Positions 1 to 6,838 are shown, numbered from the stretch's first letter. The stretch: DNA of 9,669 nt from JANNXQ01 sp031425095 (GCA_031425095.1 JANPIS010000048.1:1-9669); one strand, 5' to 3'. Made by a program: numbers and translations. The notes: generated by a model not told the origin, from the letters alone.

Positions 1-1304
1 TCCTCGGTCGTAGCATCTGCCGGCAGTCGCTCCAGCGGGAGGCGGACGGTGATGGCCGTGCCTTTCCCATAGGTGCTCTCGGCGGCGACCGTGCCGCCAT
101 GCGACTGGACGATGTGCTTTACGATCGAGAGGCCGAGGCCCGTGCCTCCCTGTTCGCGACTGCGAGCTTTATCCGCGCGGTAGAAGCGCTCGAAAATGTG
201 CGGCAGATCCGCCGGCGGAATCCCGCGCCCGCTGTCCTCGATCCGGAACTCCATCTGGCCATCGATCGCGCGCACTCGGACCGCGACGCGGCCGCCAGCG
301 TCGGTGTATTTCACCGCGTTATCGAGCAGGTTGGTGAAAACCTGATCGAGGCGCAGGCGGTCGGCACGGAGGATGGGAAGGTCCGGTGCGAGGTCCTGCT
401 CGAGGACGAGCTTCTTTTCGGTCGCCGCCCGCGCCCAGTCCTTGCCGGCGTCGCGTAGGAATTCACGCACGTCGATCGCCTCGGTGGTCAGTCGTTCCTG
501 GCGAGACTCCAGCCGGGCCAGGATCAGCAAATCTTCCAGGATCGCGTTGAGCCGTCGCGAATTTCTCCGCAAGACCTCATAGACCTCGACTCGCTCAGCG
601 CGGGCCATGGATGGCGCATCGATGAGCATCTCCAGGTAGCCGTGAAAGATGGAAAGCGGGGTGCGCAGCTCATGCGATACATTCGCCACGAACTCGCGGC
701 GGACGTCCTCGAGTTGTTTCAGCCGGGTGGTCTCGCGGAAGATTGCGACGACGCCGAGCGCCCCGGCCAGATCCCGCGTGGGATTCACGTGCATGGTGAC
801 GAAACGACGTGGTTTGGTGCCGCTGAGCTCAACCTCGCCCGACTGGGTCTTGCCAGTGGCCAGCGCCTTTTTGACGAGTTCGTCGAAGGCCGCCTCTCGA
901 AGCGTATGCAACACGCTCTGTCCGCGCGGATCGCGCGTCACCTTGAACATCGCGAGAAACGCGGGGTTCACGGTCCGCAGGACGTGCTGCGCATCCGCGA
1001 CCATCACGCCTTCCTCCATGCTCCCGAGGATGCCCTCGAGCCGTGATTCCTCTTCACGAGGGCGATCCCGCAGCTTCGCCAGCTCCGTCGCGATGCGATC
1101 GAGCAGCGGGGTGAGTTCGGCAAAGTGCCCCGCCCGATCCGAGAAAAGCACGCCGCTCGGGGATCGGCCTTCCGCGACTTCGCGCAGGATGCCAGCCAGA
1201 CGCTGGAAGTTCTCCGAGCGTTCTCGCGAACGCCGCCGCCAGACCACGGCCATACTCGCGACGGCGGCGACGGCGGCGAGCCAGATCAATGGGGAGTCGA
1301 GCAT
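1..1304 (-). CDS. phoR: PhoR-like sensor histidine kinase, C-terminus cut by window edge
   Basis: Membrane-bound sensor kinase that should phosphorylate the neighbouring OmpR/PhoB-type regulator. 434 codons are visible with no stop, and the catalytic domain is essentially complete, so only a few residues are missing. Seen in order: one hydrophobic segment (about 5-22) followed by an Arg-rich cytoplasmic edge; a linker; a PAS-like region (about 86-195); a HisKA domain with VSHELRTPL (phospho-acceptor His211); and a HATPase domain with N box NLLDNAVKYT (325-334), G1 DSGRGI (357-362), F box FERFYR (371-376) and G2 GTGLGLSI (387-394). There is no sizeable periplasmic sensor domain, as in PhoR, which senses phosphate through the Pst/PhoU system. 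The ATG at 1304-1302 is preceded directly by an in-frame TTG that could also serve; there is no Shine-Dalgarno. It lies downstream of the regulator gene, probably in one transcript. The kinase class is certain; PhoR identity is inferred from architecture and partner. Confidence 0.93.
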   Translation of the reverse strand, partial: MLDSPLIWLAAVAAVASMAVVWRRRSRERSENFQRLAGILREVAEGRSPSGVLFSDRAGHFAELTPLLDRIATELAKLRDRPREEESRLEGILGSMEEGVMVADAQHVLRTVNPAFLAMFKVTRDPRGQSVLHTLREAAFDELVKKALATGKTQSGEVELSGTKPRRFVTMHVNPTRDLAGALGVVAIFRETTRLKQLEDVRREFVANVSHELRTPLSIFHGYLEMLIDAPSMARAERVEVYEVLRRNSRRLNAILEDLLILARLESRQERLTTEAIDVREFLRDAGKDWARAATEKKLVLEQDLAPDLPILRADRLRLDQVFTNLLDNAVKYTDAGGRVAVRVRAIDGQMEFRIEDSGRGIPPADLPHIFERFYRADKARSREQGGTGLGLSIVKHIVQSHGGTVAAESTYGKGTAITVRLPLERLPADATTE

Positions 1305-1426
1305 CAACGTGACGATAAAGCGGCTCGTAGTAGCCGCAGGAGGAGCCGTGCTGTCAACGCAGGCAGGGTCTTGGCGCTCCTGAAAAGCCGACCGCGCAAG
1401 CGGTGCGTCGCCGCCGCTTCGCTCAC
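1304..1426 (-). CDS. 40-codon ORF bridging regulator and kinase genes (doubtful)
   Basis: A GTG-started frame of 40 codons fills the gap between the regulator and kinase genes. Its GTG overlaps the regulator stop as GTGA (1426-1423), and its TGA shares one base with the kinase ATG (TGATG, 1306-1302). The product would be rich in Arg, Leu and Ala, with a cationic, amphipathic-looking C-terminal half (LPALTARLLLRLLRAALSSR). I recognise no family. It could be a translational relay that couples kinase synthesis to the regulator, a decayed kinase N-terminus, or a chance open frame in GC-rich DNA. The frame also stays open upstream inside the regulator gene, which weakens the case for a real gene. 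Confidence 0.2.
   Translation of the reverse strand: MSEAAATHRLRGRLFRSAKTLPALTARLLLRLLRAALSSR
1320..1337 (-). other. GC-rich hairpin just upstream of the kinase start
   Basis: A perfect 6-bp inverted repeat, GCGGCT / AGCCGC, with a 6-base loop lies 16 to 33 bases before the kinase ATG. Only three T residues follow it, so it is a poor intrinsic terminator. As RNA it could partly occlude the kinase start or slow ribosomes that arrive from the regulator gene. Function is not demonstrable from sequence. Confidence 0.3.
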
Positions 1427-2127
1427 CGTCCCGGGTCTGCGATCCGGTAGCCGAAGCCGCGCACGGTCTCGATGCAGTCCGCGGAATTGCCGAGCTTTTC
1501 CCGCAGACGGCGGATGTGGGTATCCACCGTGCGGGTGTCGATCGCGCTCTCGTATCCCCACACGTCATTGAGCAAGGCGTCGCGGCTTTGCACCCGGCCT
1601 CGGCGCTCGATGAGCAGCGTCAGCAGCTTGAACTCCGTCGCCGTAAACTCGATCGCCTTCCCCTTCACCGTCACCTCACACCGCGCGCGGTCGATCTTGA
1701 TGTCGCCGAGCGAGATTTCGTCGCTGGCTTCCGACGTGGCGCTCGCCCTTCGGAGCACGGACTTCACGCGCAGCACGAGTTCGCGGGGGCTAAAGGGTTT
1801 GGTGATGTAGTCGTCGGCACCGAGTTCCAGGCCGACGATCCGGTCCACTTCCTCCGCCTTCGCGGTGAGCATGATGATCGGGATGGCACTCGTGGCCGGG
1901 TCTTTCTTCAGTACCTTGCACACGTCGAGGCCCGACATCTCCGGAAGCATCAGGTCGAGGAGGACCAGGGAAGGCAGCGTCTCCCGCGCCTGCTTGAGCG
2001 CCGAGGCACCGTCGGCCGTCGCTTGCACCGAAAAACCCGCGCCCTTCAGATTCAAGACCACGAGGTTGCGTACGTCTGGTTCATCCTCGGCGATCAGGAT
2101 TCGCTTCTGCGTGGCTTTGGTGGACAT
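1423..2127 (-). CDS. phoB: PhoB-like response regulator (OmpR family)
   Basis: DNA-binding response regulator of 234 aa; PhoB is usually about 229. The receiver domain (about 9-125) has the acidic pair E14-D15, phospho-acceptor Asp58 in LVLLDLMLPEMSG, Thr88 in IIMLTAK and Lys110 in YITKPFSP. A short linker leads to an OmpR/PhoB-type winged helix (about 138-230) with TEFKLLTLLIERRGRV and the recognition-helix signature TVDTHIRRLREKLG, ending in FGYRI. The ATG at 2127 is chosen because the receiver begins right after it. The frame is open further upstream to 2193, but that extension is not receiver-like and would run into the Pho-like box. The kinase gene follows on the same strand. PhoB rather than another OmpR-family regulator is inferred from the PhoR-like partner and the upstream box. 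Confidence 0.92.
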   Translation of the reverse strand: MSTKATQKRILIAEDEPDVRNLVVLNLKGAGFSVQATADGASALKQARETLPSLVLLDLMLPEMSGLDVCKVLKKDPATSAIPIIMLTAKAEEVDRIVGLELGADDYITKPFSPRELVLRVKSVLRRASATSEASDEISLGDIKIDRARCEVTVKGKAIEFTATEFKLLTLLIERRGRVQSRDALLNDVWGYESAIDTRTVDTHIRRLREKLGNSADCIETVRGFGYRIADPGR

Positions 2128-2157
2128 GACGGCGATGACTGTGGGCGGAGTGTAGGA

Positions 2158-2172
2158 TGCGCCTCGGGCGCA
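2158..2172 (-). other. Short hairpin in the phoB leader
   Basis: TGCGCC TCG GGCGCA on the plus strand is a perfect 6-bp inverted repeat with a 3-base loop, between the Pho-like box and the regulator ATG. It may form a stable mRNA leader hairpin or be a small protein-binding dyad. No T run follows, so it is not an intrinsic terminator. Confidence 0.25.
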
Positions 2173-2186
2173 GCAAGGAGCCCCGT

Positions 2187-2204
2187 GTGACAATCGTGTA
2201 ACAG
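2187..2204 (-). promoter_or_regulatory. Pho-box-like tandem repeat upstream of phoB
   Basis: On the minus strand the sequence CTGTTACACGATTGTCAC has two 7-bp half sites, CTGTTAC and TTGTCAC, repeated at 11-bp spacing (CTGTTAC-4-TTGTCAC). This is the geometry of PhoB/OmpR-family sites and closely resembles the enterobacterial Pho box (CTGTCAT-4-CTGTCAC). The repeat continues past the half sites as TGTTACACG / TGTCACACG. It ends 59 bp before the regulator start codon, which suggests autoregulation. It lies about 180 bp upstream of the divergent radical SAM gene, so an effect on that operon is possible but speculative. No convincing -10 lies at the spacing expected for E. coli PhoB promoters. 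Confidence 0.55.
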
Positions 2205-2297
2205 CAATACGGATGTGATGCCTGCACGCAATCCTGGCGACGCGCCCATGGGTTCTCGCTCCTCAGGGCTGGCGCAGATGGAGTGAAACCGGGCGAG

Positions 2298-2323
2298 GGA
2301 TTTAATACGCATACACACTATTT
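2298..2323 (+). promoter_or_regulatory. AT-rich patch, possible promoter of the radical SAM operon
   Basis: This is the only clearly AT-rich stretch in the 254-bp divergent intergenic region (2128-2381) and lies 58 to 83 bases upstream of the radical SAM ATG. It contains -10-like hexamers such as CACTAT and TTTAAT, but no -35 at good spacing. It is proposed on composition and position only; no exact transcription start is implied. Confidence 0.2.
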
Positions 2324-2324
2324 C

Positions 2325-2351
2325 GTTGCGCCGGATCGGATCTTGCGCAAC
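2325..2351 (+). promoter_or_regulatory. 7-bp dyad upstream of the radical SAM gene, possible operator
   Basis: GTTGCGC (2325-2331) and GCGCAAC (2345-2351) form a perfect inverted repeat around a 13-base spacer that holds two overlapping CGGATC-type copies. The dyad ends 30 bases before the ATG at 2382. It could be an operator for a dimeric regulator near the promoter or a leader hairpin in the mRNA. A 7-bp dyad alone is only moderate evidence. Confidence 0.3.
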
Positions 2352-2381
2352 CCTCCGCGCCGTTCACTTCTGCCCCTGCCA

Positions 2382-3716
2382 ATGACCACCGAGACCTTCG
2401 ACCGCCTGCTCGCCGATGGCGACGAGACCACCGCCGGGAACTACTTCGTCGCGAACTATCCGCCCTTCTCCTTCTGGGAAAAGGACAAGGCCGAGCAGGT
2501 CCGGCGCGCGCTCGCAAGTCCGGCGCCGGAAGGGGTGCCGCTCGGCGTGTATTTCCACATCCCCTTTTGCCGCAAGCGCTGCCACTTCTGCTACTTCCGC
2601 GTCTATACGGATAAGAACGCGGACGACATCAAAGGCTACCTCGATGACGGGATGCGCGAACTGGAGATGTATGCCCGCACGCCGCGGATCGCGGGGCGGA
2701 AGCCGAAGTTCGTCTATTTCGGTGGCGGGACGCCGAGCTACCTGAGCGTCGCGCAGCTCACCGCGCTCACCGATCGCATGAAGGCGATGCTGCCGTGGGA
2801 CGAAGCGGAGGAGGTCGCCTTCGAGGCTGAGCCCGGGACGCTCACGGAGGCGAAGCTGAGTGCGATCCGCGAGATCGGGATCACGCGGCTTTCGCTCGGG
2901 GTGGAAAATTTCGACAAGCACATCCTGGAGATCAATGGCCGCGCGCACAAAGAGGACGAGATTTACCGCGCCTACAATTTCGCGCGGAAGATCGGCTTCC
3001 CGCAGATCAATATCGACCTCATCGCCGGCATGATCGAGGAGACCGATGAAAACTGGCAGCGCAACATCGCCAAGCTCATCGAGCTGCAACCGGACTCGGT
3101 GACGATCTACCAGATGGAGATCCCGTACAACACGACCATCTACCAGCAGATGAAGGCCGAGGGAAAACTCGTGGCGCCCGTCGCCGACTGGCACACCAAG
3201 CGCCGGTGGGTCGAGGAGGCGTTCAGCGCGCTGGAAAAGAACGGCTACACCGTGACGAGCGCGACCACGGCCGTGCGCGACCCGCAGAAGACCAAATTCC
3301 TCTACCGCGATCTTCTCTGGCAGGGCGCGGACTTGCTCGGCCTCGGAGTCGCGAGCTTCAGCCACGTCGCTGGCGTGCATTTTCAGAATCTGCCCGACTT
3401 CGAGAGCTACACCGCCGCGGTCGAACGCGGGGATCTTCCGATCGGCCGTTCGCTCGTGACGACTGCCGAAGAGCGCATGATTCGCGAGTTGATCCTGCAG
3501 TTGAAACTTGGGCGCGTGAGCCAGAGTTATTTTCAGGAGAAATTCGGCGTCGTGATCGCGCAGCGCTTCCACGAGCCCATCACCGAACTCAAACGCCGCA
3601 GCCTGCTCTCCGAGCATGGCGACTGGCTGGTGCTCACCCGCGAGGCACTCCTCAAGGTGGACGTGATCCTCCACGCCTTCTTCCTGCCCCAGCATCGCAA
3701 CGCCCGCTACACATGA
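2382..3716 (+). CDS. HemN/HemW-like radical SAM protein
   Basis: Cytosolic 4Fe-4S radical SAM enzyme of 444 aa. The cluster motif C63-x3-C67-x2-C70 sits in YFHIPFCRKRCHFCYF, followed by GGGTPS (114-119), the EAEPGT strand (148-153), SLGVENFD (171-178) and NIDLIAGM (210-217), in the order seen in the HemN/HemW superfamily. A HemN_C-like region follows (about 360-430). There is no Cys directly after the third cluster Cys, unlike true HemN, which has an extra one. Real coproporphyrinogen dehydrogenase activity is therefore uncertain. HemN-like relatives also include heme chaperones (HemW), heme-degrading enzymes (HutW/ChuW) and class C methylases or cyclopropanases in natural-product pathways. 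The ATG at 2382 is preferred; an upstream GTG at 2283 would add 33 residues without family resemblance. The gene overlaps the chorismate lyase-like gene by ATGA, so the two are probably translationally coupled, which favours a pathway role over heme housekeeping. Confidence 0.85.
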   Translation: MTTETFDRLLADGDETTAGNYFVANYPPFSFWEKDKAEQVRRALASPAPEGVPLGVYFHIPFCRKRCHFCYFRVYTDKNADDIKGYLDDGMRELEMYARTPRIAGRKPKFVYFGGGTPSYLSVAQLTALTDRMKAMLPWDEAEEVAFEAEPGTLTEAKLSAIREIGITRLSLGVENFDKHILEINGRAHKEDEIYRAYNFARKIGFPQINIDLIAGMIEETDENWQRNIAKLIELQPDSVTIYQMEIPYNTTIYQQMKAEGKLVAPVADWHTKRRWVEEAFSALEKNGYTVTSATTAVRDPQKTKFLYRDLLWQGADLLGLGVASFSHVAGVHFQNLPDFESYTAAVERGDLPIGRSLVTTAEERMIRELILQLKLGRVSQSYFQEKFGVVIAQRFHEPITELKRRSLLSEHGDWLVLTREALLKVDVILHAFFLPQHRNARYT

Positions 3717-4258
3717 CCGCCCGCGCCTCCCAGAGCGACGCCCTTTACCCCCTCTCGCACTTCTTCCGTCTCAGCGGGCAGGTGCTTCCGCCGTTTGAAC
3801 TGATCAAGAGCGACGCAATGCCGGGGCCGTACCGCGCGCTGCTCGTGCACCATGGCGACATGACCTCGCGGCTGGAGAAATTCCACGGCGCAGCGATGAA
3901 ACTCCGCGTGTTGCATTCCGAAGAGGAAGGCGACACGTATCGCCGCGAGGTGCTCCTCTGCGCGCAGGACTCCGGGCTGCCGGTGGAATACGGCGCGATC
4001 GCGATCGATCTCGCGGAGTTTGCCGAGCCGCTGCGTTCGCTCATCCTTGAAGGCCGGCAGCCGCTCGGTGGGCTGCTCAATCGCCACGCCGTCCGCTACC
4101 GCAGCGAGCCGCGGGCTTTCCTCAAGCTCGCGCCCGACTCCGCGATGGACGCGCACTTTGAACTCGAAGGCGCGCACACGCTCTACGGTCGCTGCAATGT
4201 CCTGCTCGGCGAGCGCGATCAAGTCCTCGCGCGGATCGTAGAAGTGCTGCGTCCATAA
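3713..4258 (+). CDS. Chorismate lyase (UbiC)-like protein
   Basis: Protein of 181 aa; E. coli UbiC is about 165. UbiC splits chorismate into 4-hydroxybenzoate and pyruvate. Family features seen by eye: YRREVLL (76-82), matching the UbiC segment with the substrate-binding Arg (here R78); ILEGRQPLGGLL (111-122), matching its LGxxPLG loop; LYGRCNVL (157-164), matching LWGRRSxL; and a C-terminal IVEVLRP (175-181), in which E177 aligns with the catalytic Glu of the TELFLP motif. There is no signal peptide or membrane segment. Its ATG lies inside the stop of the radical SAM gene (ATGA), and the flavoenzyme gene starts 31 bases later. The similarity is distant, so automatic annotation may call it hypothetical. 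The fold assignment is fairly firm; the reaction is inferred. Production of 4-hydroxybenzoate for a phenolic product would suit the neighbours. Confidence 0.68.
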   Translation: MTARASQSDALYPLSHFFRLSGQVLPPFELIKSDAMPGPYRALLVHHGDMTSRLEKFHGAAMKLRVLHSEEEGDTYRREVLLCAQDSGLPVEYGAIAIDLAEFAEPLRSLILEGRQPLGGLLNRHAVRYRSEPRAFLKLAPDSAMDAHFELEGAHTLYGRCNVLLGERDQVLARIVEVLRP

Positions 4259-4289
4259 GCGCTTCCCCGACGAACCCGTATGCACGCGT

Positions 4290-5558
4290 ATGATAACTGA
4301 CTCCAACTACGATGTGATCGTCATCGGTGCCGGCCCTGCTGGCTCCACGGCTGCGGCCTTGCTCGCGGAGAAGGGCCGCCGCGTGCTCGTGCTCGAGAAG
4401 GAAAAGTTCCCGCGCTACCACATCGGCGAATCGCTCATGCCCTTTTGCTGGTTCTCGCTGAACCGGCTCGGCCTGATCGACGAGATGGACCGGATCGGTT
4501 ACACGAAGAAGTACAGTGTGCAGTTCGTGACGCCCGACGGACGCCAGTCGCAGCCGTTCTATTTCTTCCAGCACTACGATCATCCGAGCGCGATCACCTG
4601 GCAGGTGGAGCGCGCGGATTTCGACGTGATGCTGTTGAACAACGCGCGCAGCAAAGGCGCCGAAGTCCGCGAGGAGACGCCGGTCACGCGGATGCTGAAA
4701 GACGACAGCGGCAAAGTCATCGGCGTCGAGGCAAAGGGCGCGGATGGGATGAAGTTCGAGGTCTTCGCGCCGATCACCATCGATTGCTCCGGCCGCGAGC
4801 AAGTCGCGACGGCGCGCGACGGCTGGCGGGTGAAGGACCCGCAGCTGAACAAGCTCGCGATCTGGACCTACTATCGCGGGGCCAAGCGCGACCCCGGGAT
4901 CGACGGGGGCAACACCACGGTCGCCTACGTGCAGGGACGGGGCTGGTTCTGGTACATCCCGCTGAAGGATGACATCGTCAGCGTCGGCATCGTCGCGGAG
5001 AAAGATTACCTCTTCTCCGAATCGAAAGATCCCGCCGCGATCATGGCGCGCGAGATCGAACGCAACGCCTGGATCAAGGACCACCTGAGCATCGGCGAGC
5101 AGTTCGGCGAATACTGGGTGACGAGTGAATTTTCCTACCGCTCGAAGTACTGCGCCGCCGACGGCCTCTTGCTCGCAGGCGATGCCTTCGCTTTCCTCGA
5201 TCCCGTGTTTTCCAGCGGCGTCTTCCTCGCACTGAAAAGCGGTGAACTTGCCGCGGACGCCGTGGACGCCGCGCTCACTGCGGGCGACGTGAGCGCCGCG
5301 CAATTCGCTGGCTACGGCGAGACGCTCTGCCGCGGCATCGAGAATATGCGGAAGGTCGTGTATGCCTTCTACGACGAGAACTTTTCCTTCGGGAAAATGA
5401 TCAAGGCGTATCCCGATCAACGCGGTCGTCTCACCGACTCGCTCATCGGCGATCTGTTCGAACTCGATTTCACCGATCTGCACACCGCGATGGCGGAATT
5501 CGCCGAGATCCCGCCGCCGCTTGCGCACGGTCGTGCGCCGACGCCCGTCGCCGCATGA
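4290..5558 (+). CDS. Flavin-dependent halogenase-family oxidoreductase
   Basis: FAD enzyme of 422 aa, soluble. Seen: the Rossmann motif GAGPAG (13-18); the acidic end of beta 2 (E36); FPRYHIGESLMP (40-51), typical of the CmlS/PltA-like halogenase group; GYTKK with K74 at the place of the halogenase catalytic lysine; WQVERADFD (104-112); the halogenase signature WxWxIP as WFWYIP (219-224); and the second FAD motif GDA (297-299) followed by DPVFSSGVFLAL (304-315). Halogenases use FADH2, O2 and halide to make HOCl that acts through the lysine. The motifs match, but related proteins in this superfamily are hydroxylases or geranylgeranyl-reductase-like enzymes, so halogenation is not proven. The neighbouring 4-hydroxybenzoate-forming gene makes a phenolic substrate plausible. 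The gene follows the lyase by 31 bases and overlaps the next gene by ATGA (5555-5558). No Shine-Dalgarno precedes the ATG. Confidence 0.82.
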   Translation: MITDSNYDVIVIGAGPAGSTAAALLAEKGRRVLVLEKEKFPRYHIGESLMPFCWFSLNRLGLIDEMDRIGYTKKYSVQFVTPDGRQSQPFYFFQHYDHPSAITWQVERADFDVMLLNNARSKGAEVREETPVTRMLKDDSGKVIGVEAKGADGMKFEVFAPITIDCSGREQVATARDGWRVKDPQLNKLAIWTYYRGAKRDPGIDGGNTTVAYVQGRGWFWYIPLKDDIVSVGIVAEKDYLFSESKDPAAIMAREIERNAWIKDHLSIGEQFGEYWVTSEFSYRSKYCAADGLLLAGDAFAFLDPVFSSGVFLALKSGELAADAVDAALTAGDVSAAQFAGYGETLCRGIENMRKVVYAFYDENFSFGKMIKAYPDQRGRLTDSLIGDLFELDFTDLHTAMAEFAEIPPPLAHGRAPTPVAA

Positions 5559-6838
5559 GGGTGCGGCTCGGGTTGCTGCTCTGCCTCTTCGGGGCCACCT
5601 CGCTGGCCGCTGATTGGCCGCACTTCCTCGGGCCAAACTACGACAACACTTCCGCCGAAGGCGGTCTGTTGCACGAATGGCCGGCGGAAGGTCCGCGTAA
5701 GCGTTGGGAGTATGCGAAAGGCGCGGGCCACTCCACGCCGACGATCAGTGGCGGGCGCGTGGTCATTTTCCACGCTGAGGGGAAAAAGGAGATCGTCGAT
5801 GCGCTCGACGCGCTTGCTGGCGAGCGGCTGTGGCGGCACGAATACGACGCGCCCTTTACTCCGCAATACGGCGGCGGCTCCGGCCCCTGCACGAATCCGA
5901 CGATTGCGGACGGACGCATCTTCACGCTCGGACTTTCCAGTCGCCTGCACTGCCTCGATCTCGGGACGGGCAAAGTCATCTGGCAGCGCAATCTCGCGAA
6001 GGACTACGACTTGCTGCCGACCTTCTTCGGCCAGGGCGGCACGCCGCTCGTGCTCGGCGATCGCCTGATCGTCTCGCTCGGCACGAAGGACCAGAAGTCG
6101 GTCGTCGCGCTCGACGTCGCGACCGGAAAGGAGCTGTGGGCCGCGAAACACGCCTGGGGCTCGAGTTACTCCTCGCCCATCCCGGCGCGCATCCACGGCC
6201 GCGATTGCATCCTCGCTTTCCAAGGCGGCATGGAAGAAACGCCCTCCGGCGGCCTCCTCGTCATCGACGCAAAGACCGGCGCCGTGCTCAGCGCGACGCC
6301 GCATCGCGCGAAGATGTTTGCCAGCGTCAATGTCTCCGCACCAGTCGTAGCCGGAAACCGCGTCTTTATCGCCGAAGCGTACACCGAGGGCGGCCTCTGC
6401 GTGGAAATCGCACCGGACTTTTCCGCCAAGCCCGCGTGGACCGCGAAGAAGTTCGACCCGTATCTCACCACGGCCGTGGCGTACGAAGGGCACCTCTACG
6501 GCTCCGTCGGAATGCATCAGCAGAATGCCGAGTTTGCCTGCTTCGAGATTGCCTCGGGCAAAGAGCGGTGGCGCGCGGACCTCGGCGGAAAATTCCAGCG
6601 CGCTTCCTTGATCCGCGCCGATGGCGCCTTCCTCTGCCTCGGCGAAAACGGCGACCTCGCCTGGCTCGATCTCACGCCGAAAGGCGCGACGGTGCTGGTG
6701 CAGGCGAAACTCTTTCACGCTCCCGAGACGTGGACGCCGCCGGTGATCAGCGGCAGCAAGCTCTTCATCTGCCAAAACCAACCCGGCAGCGGAGGGACGA
6801 AGGCGCGGGTGATCTGCTACGACCTGCAAGCGCGATGA
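5555..6838 (+). CDS. Exported PQQ-binding-like beta-propeller protein
   Basis: Protein of 427 aa with an N-terminal Sec signal peptide: Arg residues at 2 and 4, a hydrophobic core at about 5-14, and cleavage near SLAA at 16-19. The Cys at 10 has no lipobox, so it should be released into the periplasm. The mature start, WPHFLGPNYDN, is a signature of a large PVC-bacteria family. Tryptophan-docking propeller repeats are visible as DALAGERLW (85-93), DLGTGKVIW (135-143), DVATGKELW (187-195), DAKTGAVLS (238-246) and EIASGKERW (331-339), as in BamB/PQQ-like propellers. No catalytic quinoprotein residues are evident, so it is more likely a scaffold or binding protein than a PQQ dehydrogenase. The ATG overlaps the flavoenzyme stop, implying coupled expression, although one product is cytosolic and the other exported. 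The stop codon lies inside the outer arm of the following repeat element. Confidence 0.87.
   Translation: MRVRLGLLLCLFGATSLAADWPHFLGPNYDNTSAEGGLLHEWPAEGPRKRWEYAKGAGHSTPTISGGRVVIFHAEGKKEIVDALDALAGERLWRHEYDAPFTPQYGGGSGPCTNPTIADGRIFTLGLSSRLHCLDLGTGKVIWQRNLAKDYDLLPTFFGQGGTPLVLGDRLIVSLGTKDQKSVVALDVATGKELWAAKHAWGSSYSSPIPARIHGRDCILAFQGGMEETPSGGLLVIDAKTGAVLSATPHRAKMFASVNVSAPVVAGNRVFIAEAYTEGGLCVEIAPDFSAKPAWTAKKFDPYLTTAVAYEGHLYGSVGMHQQNAEFACFEIASGKERWRADLGGKFQRASLIRADGAFLCLGENGDLAWLDLTPKGATVLVQAKLFHAPETWTPPVISGSKLFICQNQPGSGGTKARVICYDLQAR

Noticed and set aside
99..1571. Several plus-strand frames of about 70-245 codons opposite the kinase and regulator
   Set aside because: The minus strand encodes complete HisKA, HATPase and receiver motifs; these frames are shadows.
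2128..2193. Longer N-terminus for the response regulator
   Set aside because: The added 22 residues do not match any receiver domain and would overlap the Pho-like box.
2283..2381. Upstream GTG start for the radical SAM protein
   Set aside because: The extra 33 residues look untranslated and include the dyad and the AT-rich patch; the ATG at 2382 is more plausible.
2364..3695. Minus-strand open frame of 443 codons opposite the radical SAM gene
   Set aside because: Its translation shows no domain motifs and is rich in Arg, Glu, His and Asp as expected from antisense GC-rich codons; the plus strand has clear family motifs.
2382..3716. Calling the gene hemN or hemW
   Set aside because: It lacks the extra Cys of HemN and sits in a non-heme context; superfamily membership is clear but the specific function is not.
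4122..5636. Minus-strand open frame of 504 codons opposite the lyase-like and flavoenzyme genes
   Set aside because: Spans across three plus-strand genes without any recognisable motif; an antisense shadow.
5417..6829. Minus-strand open frame of 470 codons opposite the beta-propeller gene
   Set aside because: The plus strand has a signal peptide and propeller repeats; the antisense frame has neither domain nor start context.
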